From Actinomycetospora termitidis (lineage in GTDB: Bacteria; Actinomycetota; Actinomycetes; Mycobacteriales; Pseudonocardiaceae), in the NCBI RefSeq assembly GCF_030286555.1, contig NZ_JASVWF010000001.1, forward strand, positions 1,302,001 to 1,366,000: a DNA stretch of 64,000 nt, given 5' to 3'. The position numbers were made by a program, and so were the translations under genes. Below the pieces are notes generated by a model. The model ran no database searches and had not been told where the DNA came from. It saw only the letters and a list, made by a program, of their open reading frames with translations. This document shows, piece by piece, positions 63,472 through 64,000 of the stretch (positions are counted from its first letter, which is position 1; the number at the start of each line of letters is the position of its first letter).

Positions 63472-64000
63472 ATGACGGACGCGATGCTGGACGGGATCGA
63501 CGGGCTGCTGGACGGCGCGCGGGAGTTCTACACCGACCTGCACGCGCATCCCGAGCTCTCGATGCGCGAAGAGCGGACCGCCGGCCTCGCGGCGGCGCGC
63601 CTGTCCGACGCCGGCTTCGAGGTCACCACCGGGGTCGGGACGACAGGCGTGGTCGGGGTGCTGCGCAACGGCGACGGGCCGACCGTCGCCCTGCGGGCGG
63701 ACATGGACGCGCTGCCGGTGCGGGAGGCCACGGGCCTGCCCTACGCGAGCACGGCGACCGCGACCGACGACGACGGCCGGGAGACCCCGGTGGCGCACGC
63801 CTGCGGGCACGACATGCACGTCGCGTGGCTCGCCGCGGCGGCCGCGCAGCTCGCGGCCCGGCGTGACGCCTGGTCGGGCACCGTCGTCGCGGTGTTCCAG
63901 CCGGGGGAGGAGATCGGCGCGGGGGCGCAGGCGATGGTCGACGACGGCCTCGTCGACCGCGTCCCGACCCCGGACGTCGTCCTCGGCCAGCACGTGATGC
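63472..64000 (+). CDS. M20 family amidohydrolase (hippurate hydrolase-like), 3' end cut by window
   Basis: ATG 63472 after GAGGAGGTCC; 176 residues visible, the frame remains open at the edge. M20D traits: DLHAHPELSMREERTA, ALRADMDALPV (Asp), AHACGHDMHVAWLA (Cys/His ligands), VFQPGEEIGAGAQAMV (Glu pair), VLGQHVM (start of the dimerisation domain region). Hydrolyses N-acyl amino acids such as hippurate or IAA conjugates. An amide-linked part of the operon's substrate would be its natural target; the C-terminal ligands are outside the window. Confidence 0.88.
   Translation, partial: MTDAMLDGIDGLLDGAREFYTDLHAHPELSMREERTAGLAAARLSDAGFEVTTGVGTTGVVGVLRNGDGPTVALRADMDALPVREATGLPYASTATATDDDGRETPVAHACGHDMHVAWLAAAAAQLAARRDAWSGTVVAVFQPGEEIGAGAQAMVDDGLVDRVPTPDVVLGQHVM

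Overview
The window is very GC-rich, gene-dense DNA from an actinomycete, most likely Pseudonocardiaceae (Pseudonocardia or Actinomycetospora type). This rests on the housekeeping order metG-tatD-rpfB-ksgA-...-ispE-uup, an RpfB with three DUF348 domains plus G5, an F420/Ddn-type reductase, a probable NDMA-dependent (mycofactocin-type) alcohol dehydrogenase, frequent GTG starts and many ATGA/GTGA stop-start overlaps. No tRNA, rRNA, CRISPR array, transposase, integrase or prophage gene was seen.

Layout. (1) 1-3066: a tandem array of six paralogous small secreted proteins with two conserved cysteines exactly 33 residues apart (inclusive) and Asn/Gly-rich repeats, several with their own terminator; function unknown. 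(2) 3104-17262: mostly core genes (upp, metG, tatD, rpfB, ksgA, two CNNM/CBS membrane proteins, ispE, an Uup-type ABC-F protein, a Ddn-like reductase), ending in an acyl-CoA dehydrogenase that belongs to the next block. (3) 16102-27894: two divergent catabolic operons (acyl-CoA dehydrogenase, MHS-type transporter and alcohol dehydrogenase one way; DUF35, thiolase, degenerate SDR, SDR, AMACR-type racemase, GntR, acyl-CoA ligase, SMP-30 protein and AraC the other way). Together they look like a route oxidising an alcohol-bearing, branched-chain acid to CoA thioesters. (4) 27903-30935: a CPA1 antiporter and a TerC/Alx protein behind a clear yybP-ykoY manganese riboswitch. (5) 31006-37584: a CitA/DctS-type two-component system and a tripartite tricarboxylate transporter with two binding proteins. 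(6) 37791-46580: small regulatory and redox units (MerR/SnoaL, SRPBCC, flavin monooxygenase, MarR with MFS, LLM oxidoreductase and FMN reductase, a VOC remnant), then a PucR regulator. (7) 46685-50282: NCS1 permease, CE4-fold hydrolase and creatinase. (8) 50319-53570: an IclR-controlled aromatic flavoprotein monooxygenase, then a TetR gene. (9) 53798 to the right edge: one long, tightly packed operon of MFS exporter, P450, ferredoxin, a dead and an intact phosphotriesterase-family protein, FAD monooxygenase, alpha/beta hydrolase, MBL hydrolase, CocE-type hydrolase and M20 amidohydrolase.

The most interesting points are the PucR-NCS1-CE4-creatinase unit, which could be a compact creatinine pathway using a hydantoinase-like fold in place of classical creatininase; the P450/phosphotriesterase operon, in which the upstream of two adjacent phosphotriesterase paralogs has lost five of the six expected metal ligands (H22 is kept); the secreted-protein array; and the terC manganese switch, whose 3' P1 strand can alternatively base-pair with the Shine-Dalgarno sequence.

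All calls come from reading sequence and translations by eye. No similarity search, covariance search or structure prediction was run.
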